Counted from the stretch's first letter, positions 45,608 through 57,177 are shown. The stretch is DNA of 64,000 nt from Adiantum capillus-veneris (GCA_014529385.2 CM043955.1:135480108-135544107), one strand, 5' to 3'. Numbers and translations are program-made. The notes: a model not told the origin generated them from the letters alone.

Positions 45608-46747
45608 CTAAGTCATCGATAAGCTTTTCTTGATCAATAGGTGCCGTTGGCTTGCAATGGACTCACTTATCTGTGAAACACTGTGCTGAGAGGATGTGTC
45701 ATCTCCTTGAATTTTTATGTCGTTTTCTTTGTATGCCTCACAGTTATCCACCAGATAAAGAGCTTCTTTGATCAACTCGTTTAGCGTCATCCTCCTTATC
45801 ATATGCAGATCCTTGTGAAGACCCTCATCTCTCATTCCCTGGATAAAGATCATCATCAGTTGTGCTTGCGTAGGTAATTCCACTCTCGGACAAAGCTTAA
45901 CATATCTCTTGAGTCGTAATGATGCTTTGCGTACTGATTCATCCTCTTTCTGTTTGAATCTATGGATTTGCGAGACCGTGTTGTGAGCAATGCCTTTTGG
46001 CGAGAATTCTTCAGTAAACTCCCCAAACAGCTCATCTAGGGTCTCAAAATCCCATTTTTCCACCGAGTCGAACCATGTAGCTGCATCATCTTCTAGAGTC
46101 AATCCAAATCCCGCAAACTGTGTCGCAAAATCTGAAACTTCCTCTGTTCTAATCACTCTTCTAAAAGTCGTTATGTGATCTCTCGGATCTTTATCTCCAG
46201 AGTATTTTCTGTTTACCCATTTTTGGACTTGGGATGGTCTAACTCGTCGATTGTCTACAAGTCTAACCAGAGACTCTCCCAATCCTTCTCTCGTTATCTC
46301 TCTTGAAGGGAATCCTGGTGGCTCTCTTCTTGGAATTCCTATAGGAATTCTTGTGTTTGGTGGAGGCATTTGTGGTCTTTCATTGACCAAATATCCACCT
46401 CTTTCTAGTACAGTCTGTGGGTTTGTTCTTTCTACAACTCTGTATTCTCGTCCATACTTGTCGACAACTATAGATCTCCATTGACAGTCGACTTCGTATG
46501 TGTAGACATATAAGAGCTTGTAATCCGTTATCTCTTCTAGGTATGGATGTGAGCACCTATAAAGATTGACCTCATTGTCGTCAATGTATCTATATAGTCC
46601 TTCACTCTCATGACCAATCATCCAAACTCTCTCAACAAGATGGGTCTTTATCAATTGCAAGTTTGGAAGATCCATTGTGGGAGGATATTCCTCTATTGTC
46701 GGGATCTCCAAGCTTGTGTAAGCTGCATTTGAATCTAGGGTAGACAT
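45608..46747 (-). CDS. Gag capsid, 13-kb element
   Basis: The 379-codon frame starts at 46747 (MSTLDSNAAYTSLEIP). An N-terminal part is followed by the Retrotrans_gag region: YSGDKDPRDHITTFRRVI, ATWFDSVEKWDFETLDELF, then RFKQKEDESVRKASLRLKRY and MMIFIQGMRDEGLHKDLHM (about residues 180-345). It is the longest intact frame of the element. The end of the frame shifts into the next one, which may be decay or a real frameshift site. Confidence 0.88.
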   Translation of the reverse strand: MSTLDSNAAYTSLEIPTIEEYPPTMDLPNLQLIKTHLVERVWMIGHESEGLYRYIDDNEVNLYRCSHPYLEEITDYKLLYVYTYEVDCQWRSIVVDKYGREYRVVERTNPQTVLERGGYLVNERPQMPPPNTRIPIGIPRREPPGFPSREITREGLGESLVRLVDNRRVRPSQVQKWVNRKYSGDKDPRDHITTFRRVIRTEEVSDFATQFAGFGLTLEDDAATWFDSVEKWDFETLDELFGEFTEEFSPKGIAHNTVSQIHRFKQKEDESVRKASLRLKRYVKLCPRVELPTQAQLMMIFIQGMRDEGLHKDLHMIRRMTLNELIKEALYLVDNCEAYKENDIKIQGDDTSSQHSVSQISESIASQRHLLIKKSLSMT

Positions 46748-47117
46748 GATTTCTGGGCTTAAGAGCTTTTGCTTGGTTCAAGTAGACTTAGTCCACTGTG
46801 TTCAAGTGCTTTGGTTAGGGAAAAGTCGAAACTATGTCCAAAACCGCAACCGTTTCGTCACAATTCTTGCAAATTGTCTCTTTTAGACACCCCCGACTTC
46901 CGGATGAATTTTGAGGCCGCTCTCAGGCTACGTTTTGATATAAAAGCTTTTCCGATCCGATACCGTTTGTGAAAGTTATGGCCAAAACAGTGAAATGTAG
47001 TTTAGAATGGTCAAAATGAGTCCAAATTCAATTTTAAAAGAAGATTTGGGATCTCTGTAACACTGTGAACACTTCTGTATGGTCAAAATATTAGTTGTAC
47101 CCTAAAACTGGCCTAGA

Positions 47118-50100
47118 GACATCCTACACGTAGGATGTCTATATGCTCAGAATTTAACAAAATTTGGTCCAGAGACTCCCCTTAAGTCCAGCAACACAAT
47201 GGTATACTCAGAATTTTATTTGGACCTAAAAATGGCATTGAGACATCCTACACGTAGGATGTCTTTTTGCTCATAATGACTTGAAATTTCACCCCAGCTT
47301 GTCCTTGATGTGCTGATCACAGTGGTGTACTCATAGGTTGGTTTGGAGTCCTAAATCAAGCTGGAGACGTCCTACGCGTAGGATGTCTAACTGCTCAGAT
47401 TTTGTCCAAACTTGATCCCAAGATTCTCCTAGTGCTCAGCAACCCAATGGTATGCTTAAAATTGAATTTGGATGCCAATAGGTCAAGATTTAGGCTGCAA
47501 GAGCTTTTAGTACACTCCAAGAGTAGGATGTCTGACAATTCTTGTCTTTGCTTGGTAACTAGGCCAAACAAGGTCCAAATTCACTTTCGAAAAAAAGTTC
47601 TGGAATCCTTAAGACACTTAGAACCTCCCTATATGGCCAAAGTAGAATTTTGACCACTTTATGACCCTGGAGACATCCTACGCGTAGGATGTCTTTTTGC
47701 TCTGTTTCTGCTCAAACTTGCACTATAGCTTCCCCTTGATGTGCTAAACTCACAGCTATTTTTACTTTTTGATTCTGACACCTATAGGTAGGTCAAATGA
47801 TCAAGAATCTATTCCAAAAGCCTGATGTCTGTTCTAATGAATTCCCAAGTCAAATCAACTCCAAATTGGACTAAATTTGCGTAGGAGGCTTGCCTAAGGC
47901 TATATGACAGCATGGTATGGTCATAGTAGAATTTTGGTTTCAGAATTATGCAGTAGACATGCTACGCGTAGGATATCTTATTGCTCAGAATGAACCCAAA
48001 TTTGAACCACACACTCTCCTTAACACTAGGTTGGTAACCTAACAAGACATAAAAGTGTCCTTTCAAGGTTTTGAAAAAAACCTCCAAAACCATAGTAGAT
48101 CCATTCATTTTGTAAAATCCTTTCATGAGGTTATAGTTCAAGGCCTACTACACATGGAAAAAAGAAGAAACTTGTAAAATTTCTCATCTTTTGGTCACAC
48201 CAAGCCTCCAAAGTTGATGGACCAGTACATTTTCATCAAAACAGTCATTTCTTACGTTTTGTTGCATAAAAATAAGATTAGGGATTTTTGTAGGACTTGA
48301 GATAAATTCCCTAGTTAACTTCAATGGGTTGGTTATCAGAACATATGATTGCTTATCACTCACTATTTTTTGTTTTGCCAAAAGAAATAGGTACAAAAAG
48401 TTGAATTTTTACCATTCTGCAAACCTATCATCAAAGTTTCTATAGCCACGCTCAATACAAATAATATATGCATGTTTTCTTAGTTCCCTATTGTCCTTTA
48501 GTTCATAAGGAGCCATGGAGCATGTCAAAAGAATAATACATCTCTTACCAAGGGGAATCTTGGGGACAAAGATGAAGTACTAAATACAGCAAACATGAAA
48601 AAACTGGGTTCAACATTATGAGTTGTAGAATCCCATAGAAACTATTCAATATCTAGCCAAATTTGATCCTTATGACTAAATATGGTTACTACCTACAAAA
48701 TGCATGTAGTTGTCACAAGAAACTAACAATATTGAAAAAGCTATACTTGATATACTAGAATGTTTCGTTTTCTTCTATATTTGAAAAAATCAACCATCAT
48801 TGTCTACTATGCAAAATAGGGTATTAGGTGCCCCAAAACTCAAAGAATATTAGCTTTATGTTACAATATTCGACATAGAAAATCAAAACTGCATTTGGAT
48901 ATCATGAAAGACACCAAAAAAATCATAGAACAGCTAAAATTGGCTAAAAAACAGGATTTGACAATTTTTGTAATTCGGTCATAATTTACAACTTTAGCAT
49001 TTATTTCTCCCTAGAAGCATCAGGCATGTTGAGGACTACTAAAGATAGTTCTCTAGCATTATAGACCTCACAAACATGAATTCTAGAGTGGTATAGCTGC
49101 AAAAAGTTGAAAAAAGCCAAAATCAGGACCCGTTTTTTCACACAGTTTAGGTTGTGGAATGTTGTGCAAGGACAAGGTTAAAGATGGAATTGATATTCCA
49201 AAAAATGTCAAGTTTTTTTCAGGTCATGAGACAACTTTCTAGACAGATAGCACCTCAAAATCCATTTTGAAACTCTTTGACATAATTCAAGGAAAATGGT
49301 CACTTAACAGGACATAAAAGTGTCCCAGGACATAAAAGTGTCCCATTACCAACCTAGTGTTAAGGTGCTGATCACTGTGGTATGCTCAGAATTTTGTTTA
49401 GAGTCCAAAATCACATAGAAGACATCCTACACGTAGGATGTCTTTTTGGCTTGTTTGACCCCAAACTTGTCCCACGGCTTCCCCTTGATGTCAGTATCCC
49501 AGTGGTATGCTCAGATTTTGGTTTGGATTTCAAAAGACCCCAATTTTAGCTTTTCTAGTCTTTTTCAGTCAAAAGTGCTAAAGTCCGTTCAATCTTCCCT
49601 TTCACTGACCCAAATGAGATGAAATTTATCACATGCACTCAATACAACATTTAGAACATGCCTATGGAGTCATCCTATGGTTTGGTCTCAAAACTAGGTC
49701 TTGGACACAATTTGGGTAGGATGTCTGGCAATTCTCGTCTTTTGGCTTTGATCTGTCAAAATTTGGTCAAATTTCCACTTTCCAGGTGAAAATAGGGTAA
49801 AACCTACCTTCTGAACACACTGGTCAACTTAGAATTTCAAAATTTCCACGAGATCACCCTATAGACATCCTGCGCGTAGGATGTCTACTGCTGATTTTTT
49901 GAGACTGAAGTGTCCCTGATGCTTCCTTATGCTCTCAGCAAGTGCAAGTATGCTTCACAATTGCAAAAACATGCAAAAATCACTCAATTTAAGCCTTTTC
50001 TGAAATTTTACCTTTTTTGACTCCGCCTTTTGGCTTTTGGTCAACAAAAATAGGGAAAAACACCCAAGTCAATATGTTACTAGGGTAAAACCTACCCTCT

Positions 50101-50175
50101 AAACACACTGGTGCAGTCATAATTTTCAAATTTGGTCTCCAGAACCCCCTTGAGACATCCTACGCGTAGGATGTC
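47118..50175. repeat. Array of 22-bp palindromes in the leader of the 13-kb element
   Basis: A self-complementary 22-mer, half-site GACATCCTACG followed by its complement, occurs at 47118, 47242, 47366, 47672, 47956, 49421, 49863 and 50154. Those at 47672 and 50154 are perfect; most others have one or two changes. Decayed copies lie at 47511 and 49704. Each lies within a longer degenerate tandem unit of roughly 120-300 bp that also has TGCTCAGA and GTGGTATGCTCA phrases. The TTAA element (48024-49359) interrupts the array. In RNA each would form an 11-bp hairpin. Confidence 0.92.
48024..49359. mobile_element. TTAA-target DNA transposon, copy 2 (1,336 bp), inverted relative to copy 1
   Basis: It starts CACTAGGTTGGTAACC and ends GGTTACCAACCTAGTG-like (CCAACCTAGTG at 49349-49359), flanked by TTAA on both sides (48020-48023, 49360-49363). 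Paralogous units of the host array read CCCCTTAAGTCCAGC at the same place, with a single TTAA. This directly supports duplication of a TTAA target. It is roughly 85 percent like copy 1 (13960-15294) by eye. No transposase frame is conserved. Confidence 0.88.
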
Positions 50176-50702
50176 TATGTTTACAGAATTGCACGTTTTC
50201 TTCATAGAACCCTTGCAAATGCTCTTTTATATGCACAACATCAGTCAGTCATACAAAAATATCCACAAAAGCTTGTTTAATGCATTTTTTCCCTCAAAAG
50301 CACACTTTTCTGTGATTTCAAATGCAATCATGCACTTTAGCAAATAAGTCAATGTTGAATAGCTCTAGATCAGAATCGGATCACTTACCTAAAGCTACTC
50401 CTACAAATCATATGGGGTTTTGCATCTATGAGTAGAAAAATGCTTCACTGCCACACACGGACTAGTAAACGCTTTTATCACCTCACAAATCACTCGAACA
50501 CCAACAACTACTCTAATCCACAGATCCTAACTAGACCTATCTAGTCGCAGACCCTCGGCAAGACACACGCTTCCTGGCTATCCACTTGATCACGGAATAT
50601 CCTCTTCCGGATCCACTTAAGAAAAACGCTTTCTTTAGCCGCCGAAACTAAATCAAGCAACCATCACATGAGTGTTAGTAGGAAACCTACTTAGGTCCTT
50701 GT

Positions 50703-50720
50703 GTCCCCGGTAGCGGCGCC
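50703..50720 (-). promoter_or_regulatory. Primer-binding site of the 13-kb element, tRNA-Asp type
   Basis: The plus strand reads TCCCCGGTAGCGGCGCCA, the 3' end of plant tRNA-Asp with two mismatches, one base from the 5' LTR. It is the same primer type as at 1810. Confidence 0.85.
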
Positions 50721-50721
50721 A

Positions 50722-51463
50722 ATGTTGGACAGGAGCGACTCACACACCCATGAAGTGCATGCAAACACTACCTAGATCTACATAATGTCAATCGAGGACA
50801 CAGATGACACGATAGGCACACGGAGGAAATCTCTTTAGCTTGTTAGGTTGAGACCATCCTACACATACAACACTCTAGAAGGCCAACTAAACCACAATCA
50901 AGAACCTCACTGCTCTCAACTACACCACCTAACCACATACACACACACACGGAAGGTAACTCACCTAATCATGCCAGATTCATACGAAACTTAAGGAACA
51001 CCATCCCCTCACTAGGATACACCTGTCCCTAAGCTTCTACACTCAAAACCCTCACACTAAACCCGTCTACGAAAAACACGTAGGATGACAAAGAAAAATT
51101 TTGAAAGTGCCCGAAACTGAAATTTATGAGTACCTATGCGTAGCTTATGTCGCCACGATTCTATAGACTACTAGCACGGCAGCGCTAAGTTTTTTGATTA
51201 TGATAAAAGTCCCTTTACAAAATGACCTAGGTACCTTATATACTAAGGCTACGTTAGGTTTAACCAAAAATGGGTTTGAAAGGGTCAAATGGCTTCGTAT
51301 TTACAATCTGGAAGTTCCATTGCACCCCGGCTTCTGAAACTAGAATAACTACTCATTACAAATGACGTTTATAGCCATAATCCGCAGCATTTCATAACTC
51401 GCAAAAGATAAGACTTTGGTACGAAACTTGAGTTATGTTGTGTTGTTGACCCAGCGGTCAACA
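50722..51463 (-). repeat. 5' LTR of the 13-kb element (742 bp, internally deleted)
   Basis: It matches the 3' LTR except for a missing segment of about 218 bp at the junction near 51178 (CTAGCAC-GGC-AGCGC). A TATATAAGG box on the element's strand lies near 51242. The two LTRs differ at few other positions. Confidence 0.92.
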
Positions 51464-51468
51464 GAGAA

Positions 51469-53215
51469 TCAACTAAAATGGATAATCTCAGCCAAAGGAA
51501 AGAGAAAGTATCACTATGTATGGATTTCAAATGGGCACCAATGTACATTGAAATGGTTGAGAAAAAGTTATGGATGACAAAGCTTCAATATGACTCACCA
51601 TTGGAAACTAAATAGGAAGTTTTCAAGAAATTTATTTGTTCTTGTGCCAAAGAATTCTTTGCATAAAGAATCTCCATGGTATCAACAAAGATAGATCATG
51701 CAAAAGGTGGTTTAATAAGGAATGTCAAGATGCTCAAAAGTCCTTGATAAAGATTGATGCAACTATGGACAAAGACAACTATCAAAGTGATTTTCATACA
51801 TACATGGCATTGATTCAAAAGAAGAGAATAAGATGGAGAGTAAAGCAACAACTTTTTCAAGTCCAAGAAAAGGCACATGCATGTGGAAGATTTTGGAGAA
51901 ACTTGAGGGGCAAGCGGGTTGAGAATTTTGGTAACTTGAGTTTTGTGGATATGTACACACATTGTAAGCAATTATATGAGCAAGCAAATGCTAAAACAAT
52001 TCCATTTTATGGTTCACTCACATGTATGCTCTCTTTTTTTACTATTGAGGATGTACGCGGTGGGCTTGAAAAGTTGCCCACTTGCAAAGCGGGAGATCTT
52101 CAAGGTATCAAGCCAGAGATGATCAAATGGACTGGAGATTTTACCCATGAGTGGATATGTGATATGTTCAACCTTGCACTTCAACATGGTATGCCTTATG
52201 ATTGGAGTACTAATCGGGTTAAGCCTTTGCACAAAGGAGGGGATGTAAAAAATGTAAACAACTATCGGACTATAATGATTGGGCCTCTTATGGAAAAGTT
52301 GTTTGGGTGCATGATGGAGATGAAATTGAGTAATTGGGCTGAAGATAATGACAAGTGTACAAAAGGGAAAGCGGGTTTTTGTCGATGCCATAGCACCATT
52401 GATCATCTTGTCACTCTTCATGTTCTCATGGAGGAAAGTCGGTTGAAAGGCAAGCAATTGTATTGTTGTTTTGTGGACTTTAAGAAAGCCTTTGGTATGA
52501 TTCCACGTAACAATTTATGGAGAAGGATGGAATAACTATAAGTGCCAAGTGAGTTTATACTTGCAGTTTCTCGAACCTGTGAGAAAGTGATTTGTCAATT
52601 GTGCATAAATAGAGAAATTTCAAAAAAATTTGTAAGCACTATTGGGGTTAAACAAGGATGTCGATTGTCACCAACTCTCTTTGGTCTATGCATGGATCAA
52701 TTGGAACAAATGGTACTTGACTTTATGCAAGACAAAGGAATTGAAAAGGTCACTATTTGCATTGTGGTAACCATGATTTTTTGGTATGCGCATGATGTAG
52801 TGCTTCTAGCACACACTTTAGAAGATGCACAAATGCTTATGGTTGTCCTTGAGAAATTTTCCTTGCATAGTGGGTTGGATGTGAATGAATCCAAAACAAA
52901 GGTTATGCTTGTGAAAAACAGCCATAAGGAGAAGCCATTCATTGTGTACAGCAATGAGACACTTGAAGTTGCTGAGAGCTTTAAGTACCTTGGCCTTGAG
53001 GTTCCATCCAATCACAAGTGGCATGAATGTGCTATACATCGTTTGGAAGCGGGAAAGAGAGAATATTATTCATTTGAGAACATGTGCAGTGTTGGGTTCT
53101 CAAGAAATATATTTTTGATGCATTGGTGACTGTGGTTCTTCTTTATGGAGTTGAAGTGTGACCATATGGCTCATCACAGTGATTTCCTAAAGTTTGGGAG
53201 GTCCAAAAGGGTAGG
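51469..53215 (+). pseudogene. LINE non-LTR retrotransposon, 3' half (reverse transcriptase)
   Basis: It continues the LINE cut at 38461. Frames 51636-52535 and 52542-53129 are in phase and separated by two stops. RT blocks are KAGFCRCHSTIDHLVTLHV, the catalytic QLYCCFVDFKKAFGMIPRN (KAFD changed to KAFG), GVKQGCRLSPTLFGLCMDQL, and WYAHDVVLLAHTLEDAQ. The last should read Y-A-D-D, so a catalytic Asp is lost. ESFKYLGLEVPSNHKWHECA and VVLLYGVEV near 53130 are the usual C-terminal thumb region. I see no poly(A) tail, so the 3' end near 53215 is approximate. Confidence 0.85.
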
Positions 53216-54025
53216 GTGAATCTTGCTAACATGGTGGTGGTGCACTGGAAAGATTGTGATTCCAAAAGGTGGTCATATAATATGTACCATCAACTACCTC
53301 TCTTTTATAGACCTTCATGGTGTTCCATGCACAAACGAGAGTTCAAGCTAGTCCAAGAATCCTTTGGCTTCCTTATATTCTTTAATTCTCTATTTTCTAG
53401 TCTCAACAAGAAGCCTTCAGAAGTCATGGAGGAAGAGGATCTACCACCCAATGAACAATAGGAGGAGGACAGGAGTTCAATGAGGTGGCCAAGATTGAGG
53501 AGACTATTAATCTTGAGGTAGAGACTAAAGAGGTGGAACGAAGCAAAATACTCTCAGTTAAAACATTTGAAATCAAGCTACCTTTAAGGTGTGTTTGGCT
53601 TCAATGGGAAGCAAGCCACATTGATGCTACCTAAACTACCAAAGTTCAAATTTGGTAAGAGATCATGCATTTTTCTCCATGACATTCAAAGTATATTTTC
53701 TTTAAGGAAGGACTTTGCACTTTCCACCATATCCACATTTCAAGAGGAGAGGAGTGGATTTGTATATGCTGGCAGTAGTGATGATGAGGCAATGGAAACC
53801 TCCAGTAATCCATTAGAATTCCTCAAACTCTACTTTGACAAGCTAAAATTTATACAAAGACACTCTCGGATGAGGCTATCTTCCAAGCTATCAGAAACAA
53901 CCTCAGGCCATCAACCAGTAATCAAGAAGTAGAGGACTGATTCACGAGTCCAACACAAGAGTCGACAAGGTTAGTGGACCTATTGAAGAATGACTTATAT
54001 ATGCAAGATGAGAGCTTCATGAAAA

Positions 54026-54063
<38 letters not shown>

Positions 54064-54201
54064 ACTCTCACTCTCTAACTCATCCTTGTGTGTACAATCA
54101 TTGATTACTATACAGGGTTGACTTTCTTTGTCGTCGGATGAGAGAGTATCGTTGAAGGGATGCAGCACTAGGACAATATCTTGCCAAAATCTGTGAAGCA
54201 C
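53216..54201 (+). other. Unresolved stretch with an unrecognised coding-like frame (53591-53932)
   Basis: The 113-codon frame contains ATLMLPKLPKFKFGKRSCIF and SNPLEFLKLYFDKLKFIQRH and could be an exon relic. An earlier segment (53300-53460) ends in an acidic tail (EVMEEEDLPPNEQ). No family recognised. A poly(C) run lies at 54027-54061. Confidence 0.3.
54027..54061. repeat. Homopolymer of 35 cytosines
   Basis: An uninterrupted C run on the plus strand. Such long C runs are rare in plant DNA and are prone to sequencing error, so its exact length is uncertain. Confidence 0.9.
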
Positions 54202-55808
54202 TGATAGCCATTTTTCGGCTATTCAAAACTATCATAGTGAGCTACCTCACCCTACCAAATTCACCCAAACACTATGGCTATCCCTACCATTTCACTGTAT
54301 ATAGGCGTGTGTGAGTTAGGGGACTTTTCCCATATTTTCTTTAAAAACCCTCAATTAGCTAGTCACTGGGCTACTTGAGCCAAAAAAATAAAAAAATAAT
54401 TATAAAAAGGTATATTATGGCCTCTTTGTGTGTAAATATTTCATTATATATATGGCCTAAATATAGGGATTTTTATACTTATTTTGATATTTTATTTAAA
54501 TATTTATACCTAGGTGTGTGTTTTATTAAACTTATGTATGCCTTCTTTCATCCTCTTGCACCATAAGTGTATTTTTTTGCCAATGTGTACATACTCTAAC
54601 CTCATATTTTTCTTTTATAAAAATCACCCCAACATTTTCACCCTCACCCTCGTGAAAACAAAGAAATTGATTTCTACTTTCTTAGTCATGTTTATTATAT
54701 TATTTTGATTTACTTGCATACCTTTTCCTCTTTCACCCAAAATAATACAAAGAGGGACCATATCATATGATTCCAATATCTTTCCATATCCATAATTCCT
54801 CCATATTTTTATTATTATTTTTAATCATTATTCTAACACCATGTGCTCATTGAGCTAAATCCATGAATAGTCCATACACTAATCCCACCAATTATATATT
54901 GCATCCTCCTCCATGCATGTGTAAAGGGCAACTTGGATGCTTTGTATTATGATATGACAAAGGAGGGGCTCACTCTTGGATACATTGTACAAATTCAACA
55001 AAGGAGGGGGCCACTAAAAGACTTTTGCAGCATAAAAAACATGCTTTTTGGTGAGATTTTAGGCACCCATCTCCACTCCAAAGTTGGAGCGGTGGTCAAA
55101 AGAGAAAATGTGGACCAAAAGCTGAGTAATCACCTCAAAACGTTTGGTGATTTTTGGAGCAATCACCGGTGAGCTAGGATTTTTTGAGTGGACCCCAATC
55201 TGCCCACTTTTCTCAGAAGTAGCCCATAGTCTTCTCTCACCTCTTTCCACACTTCTACACACACACACACACACACTCATTCCTCTCAATCCCTCACTCA
55301 AACCTACATCTTCAATGGTTTCTCTCACCTTCTTCACCATTAACGTCCCCACCTACTCCCATGGCTCTCATATGAGCTCTCCATGTACATACACCATCTC
55401 TATGCCTCTTTCTATTATCTCCAAAGTACAATTCCATCTTACCCCTTCTATATATACATAAATTCATCATGTGTACCATGCGTAACCTCTGCAAATTAAG
55501 AGATCTCATCAACCTAATTTCCATTTTCATCGCGATAATCAACCTTGACGGCAGTGGCGTAAAGAAGAGAAGACAAAGAAGAAGATCGATAAGTCATTTT
55601 AAGAACCTACACAAGTAAGTCAAAAACTTCTTCAAGCTTCACCATCACAAGTATTTCCTCACTTCATTCAACCATCCACCTCATTCTACCCATTGTAAAT
55701 GTAACATTAACTTTCTAGTGATTACTAACACTAACCACTAACGTACTAACACAAAATAGCCATTGACCTAACCATTAAAGACACCTCACCTCAAGACATG
55801 TGCATAGT

Positions 55809-55843
<35 letters not shown>

Positions 55844-56867
55844 CTACCTTAAAACTCTACTTTCAACTTATCTACCATCAATAATGCTTTCCTTTGAGCC
55901 CACATCCATGGCTCAAGCAGACAAAGAAGGCCCGCAATGTTTTGATATTCAGAAAAAATCATAATCCTGATTTGTTAGCTTGTAAATTAGGATTTCCAAT
56001 AATCTTAATGAGGGGTCTCCAACCTATAAATAGGACCCTCTCCTTCTTGTAAAACAACCTCCAATATCTCACATAGCACCCCAACACTCTATGTGTGAGG
56101 AGAGACTTAGGTGTAGCAACCACTTTGTGAGCTTCACTCTTGGTGTGAGAGAAGCTTTCAAGCTACACATTGTAAGTGAGAGAGCGTGAGTTCAAAATCT
56201 CAAAACCACTATTGTATATGTTCCTCCATCATCGATAAATTGAGGTTTGGTGCATCAAAGGCATGCTTCAACGTTCAAATCTTCGTCCTTCTACTTGTGC
56301 GATGCGGTTTAGTGAATTCAAGGTGACTTGTGTATTTTGAGTTCTATCGTTTGATCTTGCTTCAAAAAGTGTTTTAGTGTGTTTTCATTTCCAATTTTGT
56401 GTCCATTGTAAGAGGGTATTGTGGTGAGAGGTCTCCCACACCCTAAGACAGTGTGTGTATGTTGGCAATGTTTAGCATTCACTAAGCATTGAGTGAGTTT
56501 TTGTACAAGCTCTACGATAGCAACATAACGAACCATCTCCATTTGTAAGTCACAAATAAGGTATTACGCAAGATCCATTCCTCTCTCTCTTCCCTTTGCT
56601 CTAGCTCTCTCTAGTCCATTTTGTGTGTGTCTTGGTGTGAGGTTTCTTGTGTGTGTTTTTTGTGGTGTATCTTCTTGGTTGTGACAAAATCTCTCTTGCA
56701 TCCTAGTTCGCTCTCTAACTAGGTGGTGCCCCTATCTTGTTTGGGTTTGGCTGTGGGTTGGTTGTTGTGTTGTGCTTGTGGTTGCCCCCAGTCCCAATTG
56801 AGCAGCACGGGAGCTTTGAGGGGTGTTTAGAGGTCGCCTCTCTTGTTGCCCGCCCCGGACCGCCTCA
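54202..56867 (+). repeat. 5' LTR of the plus-strand Gypsy element (about 2.67 kb)
   Basis: It begins TGATAGCCATTTTTCGGC, matching 63872 onward. The inner edge is inferred from CGCCTCA followed by the primer site at 56872. A TGTATATAGG box lies near 54297. A CA microsatellite (about 55258-55277) and a CT microsatellite (about 55811-55839) lie inside. Only the first 129 bp can be checked against the 3' copy. Confidence 0.75.
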
Positions 56868-56871
56868 ATTT

Positions 56872-56889
56872 TGGTTCCCCCACTGAGGA
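56872..56889 (+). promoter_or_regulatory. Primer-binding site of the plus-strand Gypsy element
   Basis: TGGTTCCCCCACTGAGGA is four bases from the LTR end and differs by one base from that of the Gypsy element at 35441. The tRNA is not identified. Confidence 0.75.
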
Positions 56890-56943
56890 CGGCTTGTGTA
56901 TTTTTGTGTAGGATCAACCTTTTAGCATAGTCAAGAAGTTTGT

Positions 56944-57156
56944 ATGAATCACGAGAATTTGTATGATCCCTTCAGTCCCATTGTAAGGCAAAAGGTACAC
57001 ATAATTGTTAGTACTAAGTTACAATTTCAACGAGTAATTCGTAAAATTTTGGGCCCTCGTAGGTTGGCTGAGATAAACGCTTCAGTAAATCCTTTTATTT
57101 TGCCTCTTATTAGGTACAACCTTAGTTTGGACGTCTATATTTTTGTTTTGTTTTAA
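56944..57156 (+). CDS. Accessory protein 1 (70 residues), Gypsy leader
   Basis: It starts MNHENLYDPFSPIVRQKVHI and ends with S-L-D-V-Y-I-F-V-L-F. It aligns without gaps, counting from the C-terminus, with accessory protein 2 just downstream and with the frame at 34534-34752. Shared positions include K-x-x-F-Q-R, GPRRLAEI and the hydrophobic end. It is the most diverged of the three. The stop is 21 bases before the next start, so the two frames look like a tandem gene duplication read from one leader RNA. Function unknown. Confidence 0.6.
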   Translation: MNHENLYDPFSPIVRQKVHIIVSTKLQFQRVIRKILGPRRLAEINASVNPFILPLIRYNLSLDVYIFVLF

Positions 57157-57177
57157 GAATTAGGTCATGCATAGACC

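Larger units (their letters stand above)
38462..51463 (-). mobile_element. 13.0-kb non-autonomous LTR element with gag and protease but no pol
   Basis: LTRs at 38462-39421 and 50722-51463 both start TGTTGG and end GGTCAACA on the plus strand. The target duplication GAGAA is perfect (38457-38461 and 51464-51468). The order on the minus strand is 5' LTR, primer site, long leader with palindromes, gag, zinc-knuckle protein, protease, a WxPK-repeat region, a DEAD-box helicase fragment, purine tract, 3' LTR. I find no reverse transcriptase, RNase H or integrase anywhere in the 11.3 kb interior. It is a TR-GAG-like element, which must have used another element's enzymes to move. Confidence 0.93.

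Noticed and set aside
47118-50175. CRISPR-like interpretation of the spaced palindromes
   Set aside because: Repeat spacing is irregular, spacers are themselves related repeats, there are no cas genes, and the setting is a plant retroelement leader.
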